This document shows, piece after piece, positions 61,601-64,000 of a DNA stretch of 64,000 nucleotides; position 1 is the stretch's first letter, and each line of letters begins with the position of its first letter. The position numbers were made by a program, and so were the translations under genes. The stretch lies in contig CM068373.1 of assembly GCA_034769895.1 (NCBI GenBank), forward strand, positions 203,002,964 to 203,066,963, given 5' to 3'. This stretch comes from Magicicada septendecula. Its lineage: Eukaryota; Arthropoda; Insecta; Hemiptera; Cicadidae. The notes beneath the pieces are model-generated. The model had not been told where the DNA came from and searched no databases. It saw only the letters and a list, made by a program, of their open reading frames with translations.

Positions 61601-64000
61601 AATAACATCTTGAGGTAAATTTAATTATAAATATCAAATGTATTATATACATCAAGAAACGGACTGTAGCAGAAAGTGATTGGATATATATATATATATA
61701 TAATCACAGTTAAGCATCATAACCTGAACACGCTACTTTTAACAATAGTTCTGCATATTTTTGAGACCCCATATATAAAAGTTATGAGTAAGCTTAGACA
61801 TTTTATTCTTACATATTCGTAATCAGCATAAAAAAACCGTAAAAATATATATCCGTTTCAAGATAGTTTGTTGAAAAAAATTGAATAATAATTACCCTGT
61901 TAAGTTAGTCGTTATAACCGACTCACACGTTTAACAAAATCCATTACAAATTCGTCACGGAATTCGGTTTAGCTTTTAGTGATGAAAAATATGCACAGTG
62001 TTGCCACAAAATGTATATAAAGTCCGTTCACCAAGGTCACAACGTTGCCACTACTACTGGCAACAGCTGGTGTCTCGGCAGTTTACCAGCCGCCTACGTT
62101 TATTTCCTGTATACGATCTTAGCTATTTTTAATTTCAGTACCGTAGTAAAAATAATCTTTGAAAGACGTAATCAACTATTTTTCAACGCCGTTATTAAAA
62201 AGTGGGTTAATCATTCAATGACAGAAAACATATAAGGCATAAATTGTTGTGATCAATTTTTTCACACGTTCTTTTCTTGACGCGTAAATAACTATATACT
62301 AAATAAAGATATAATAAGTATATCTTCATTGTACATTAGTATAATGTGTAGTTAAAAAGTACCGGTAAAAGAAAGTAGGAATACAGATTGATGTTTATTA
62401 CAAATATTTTTTGCTACGGTTTTCTATAAATAGTAACTATTCTCGGTAAAATAAAATTAAAATAAAAGATTAAATACAAATATCTAATATTTTCTGAATA
62501 AAATATATGTATATTTTTTCTTAAATTTATTATTTGTAAATATCTTCTGTGCCATCTTTTTCAGGTACATTTACGAAATGACATTGTAAACGAATCACTA
62601 TTTTCAGTAACATGTAGCCTTCAAATTATTATTATCTGAACAAATAATAATTATGTAACTCTGAAAAAATTTAAGACAAATCTTCATTAACTCTTTAAAA
62701 CTCTTGTAGGGAATTCGTTTTACACACTTAGGCCTATATGTATTGAACATAATTATTATAAAACCATTTATTATTAAAAGGGATTGTTTTAATTACATAT
62801 TTATTCCTACCATTCGCCCACTCTGATTATTTCGTTTGTTAAATAAATCTTATGACATCTCTTTTATATGTTTTGTACACCTCAGATGTTGTGTACACTG
62901 TATATATTTCTTATTTTTAATGTTTTTAGCTAAGTTGGTTATTGGCCTACCCCGGTCCTTCTCAAAATTTGCATATAATTAATTTAGTTTTATGTTTTAA
63001 TGCCTCATAATTGATAGTTATCATTATTGGATAAGACTGATTGTTGTTTTGTGTTGGAATTTTCATAATATAAAGATTTTACCTTGATTGAAGTGTTTTT
63101 ACTTCTTACAGTTAGTGTGATCAGACACTTGCAAGAATTTATATTTATTCTGACTTGCTTGTCATCTTATATAATTAGTATTACCCAGTAGTAGTAGTAA
63201 CAGGAGTTATTGGATCTTTCTATATGATAGGTTTTTCCTGGATAATTAAATTAAAGTGGTTTTGTGGTGTTTTGTGTGTGTATACTTTTGCTGTCTCTGT
63301 CAGTCCCATGTATTTACACTTTAAATGCACTAATAACATTCTTAATTTAATTACATTTAGTATTGGGATTACCTCTATGATGTCTTTTCTCATTATGGTA
63401 ATTTACTTACTAAACTTCAGGCTTTTACTACCACTTATTAAAACCACTTATTAGTATTTACACATGGTTCTGTACCATATGTAAGATTAGTTGGAACCCC
63501 TGTATGTTGACAATGCATTCATGCAAATTTACTGTTATTTCTATATTTTGCTATAGTTATCAAGTTTCACCCACAGGTATTTGCACATTAGTCTTATATG
63601 ATCATTATTTATTATCTTACTCATTCTTATCTTGTTTATTTATAGAATAATCAGCTATTAATGCTGGTCTACTTAGCATGTCATTTGGGGTATTATACAT
63701 TGAGTTTATTTTGACTCTGTTACCCTACAATTAGTTAGGTTTTATACAATCATTATGTCTTTCTCTTCTTTCATTATTATTGAGCATCTTTTTATATTTA
63801 CAGGTCAGTGTCAAGTCACTAGTCATAGTTTGTTATGTGTTTCACTATGTTTTAAGGTACTCCTTTGTAAACACTTTTCTTAACTTATATACACTTATTG
63901 TTCTGGCACTACTTGTTCTTCTTTCTTCATTTTCTTCTATCCTCTTCTTCTGTCTTCTTAGTCCATGTGGAATCATAATAATTGGTGTTCTTGGGTCCTT
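61601..64000. other. AT-rich DNA without recognised features
   Basis: No supported gene. It contains a (TA)n at about 61683-61702. A 74-codon frame at 62011-62235 lies in a locally CpG-richer stretch but shows no family resemblance. From about 62900 the plus strand becomes T-rich with CTTCTTC runs towards 64000, similar in texture to the minus-oriented LTRs here; no alignment could be established. Confidence 0.6.

Noticed and set aside
62011..62235. 74-codon frame in a CpG-richer patch
   Set aside because: No recognisable domain, splice or promoter context; could be chance.
62900..64000. A further minus-strand LTR related to LTR A
   Set aside because: Only a similar CTTCTTC-rich texture and a short resemblance near 63980 were seen. 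No continuous alignment supports it.

Overview
The window is eukaryotic, almost certainly from an arthropod (probably insect) nuclear genome. It is AT-rich and crowded with dinucleotide microsatellites. Everything recognisable is transposable-element sequence: Ty3/gypsy-type LTR retrotransposons with insect-style gag/pol, a Tigger/pogo DNA transposon, a Helitron-type DUF6570 gene, a foldback element and a Penelope-like fragment. I recognise no host single-copy gene, tRNA or rRNA. No database search was possible, so the species is not assigned.

Layout. 1-3825: a minus-strand LTR (copy A, running off the left edge) split by a Tigger element (1149-3409) at a clean TA duplication; the uninterrupted site is visible in two sister LTRs. 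3826-5322: a broken Helitron-like gene truncated by LTR A. 5437-6881: a foldback element with long inverted arms made of tandem repeats. 6926-7045: (CA)n. 7046-17202: gypsy element 1 with two long LTRs (B, C) and a decayed gag-pol. 17248-23963: gypsy element 2, without a recognisable LTR pair, gag-pol broken. 23964-40097: a 16.1-kb near-perfect palindrome. 40098-41177: unassigned. 41288-50353: gypsy element 3, nearly intact. 50364-61133: element 4, a gag-only LTR element on the minus strand with 3.4-kb LTRs. 61138-61600: a Penelope-like GIY-YIG fragment with an inverted 5' hairpin. 61601-64000: nothing recognised.

The most unusual object is the palindrome. Its two arms of about 8 kb meet at a spacer of about 24 bp. 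Its outer ends share a 20-bp inverted terminus and are flanked by a candidate 4-bp target duplication. It is packed with satellites, and each arm carries a copy of a small predicted two-exon gene. The arms differ by scattered substitutions, a private duplication and microsatellite length. In the predicted gene the only two differences I find are both synonymous and the splice signals are identical, which argues that the copies are real and coding.

Element 4 is the second highlight. Its single intact ORF has the charged coiled-coil N-terminus and Asn-rich tail seen in the gag of element 1. In place of a recognisable capsid region it has a degenerate LDL-receptor class A module that keeps the acidic calcium ligands but lacks two of six cysteines. 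Smaller points are a 64-bp piece of the neighbouring Helitron gene inside the Tigger terminal repeat, a hammerhead-like core at the end of the Penelope-like ORF, an in-frame UGA between gag and protease of element 3, and LTR elements that repeatedly sit in (CA)n/(TA)n tracts.
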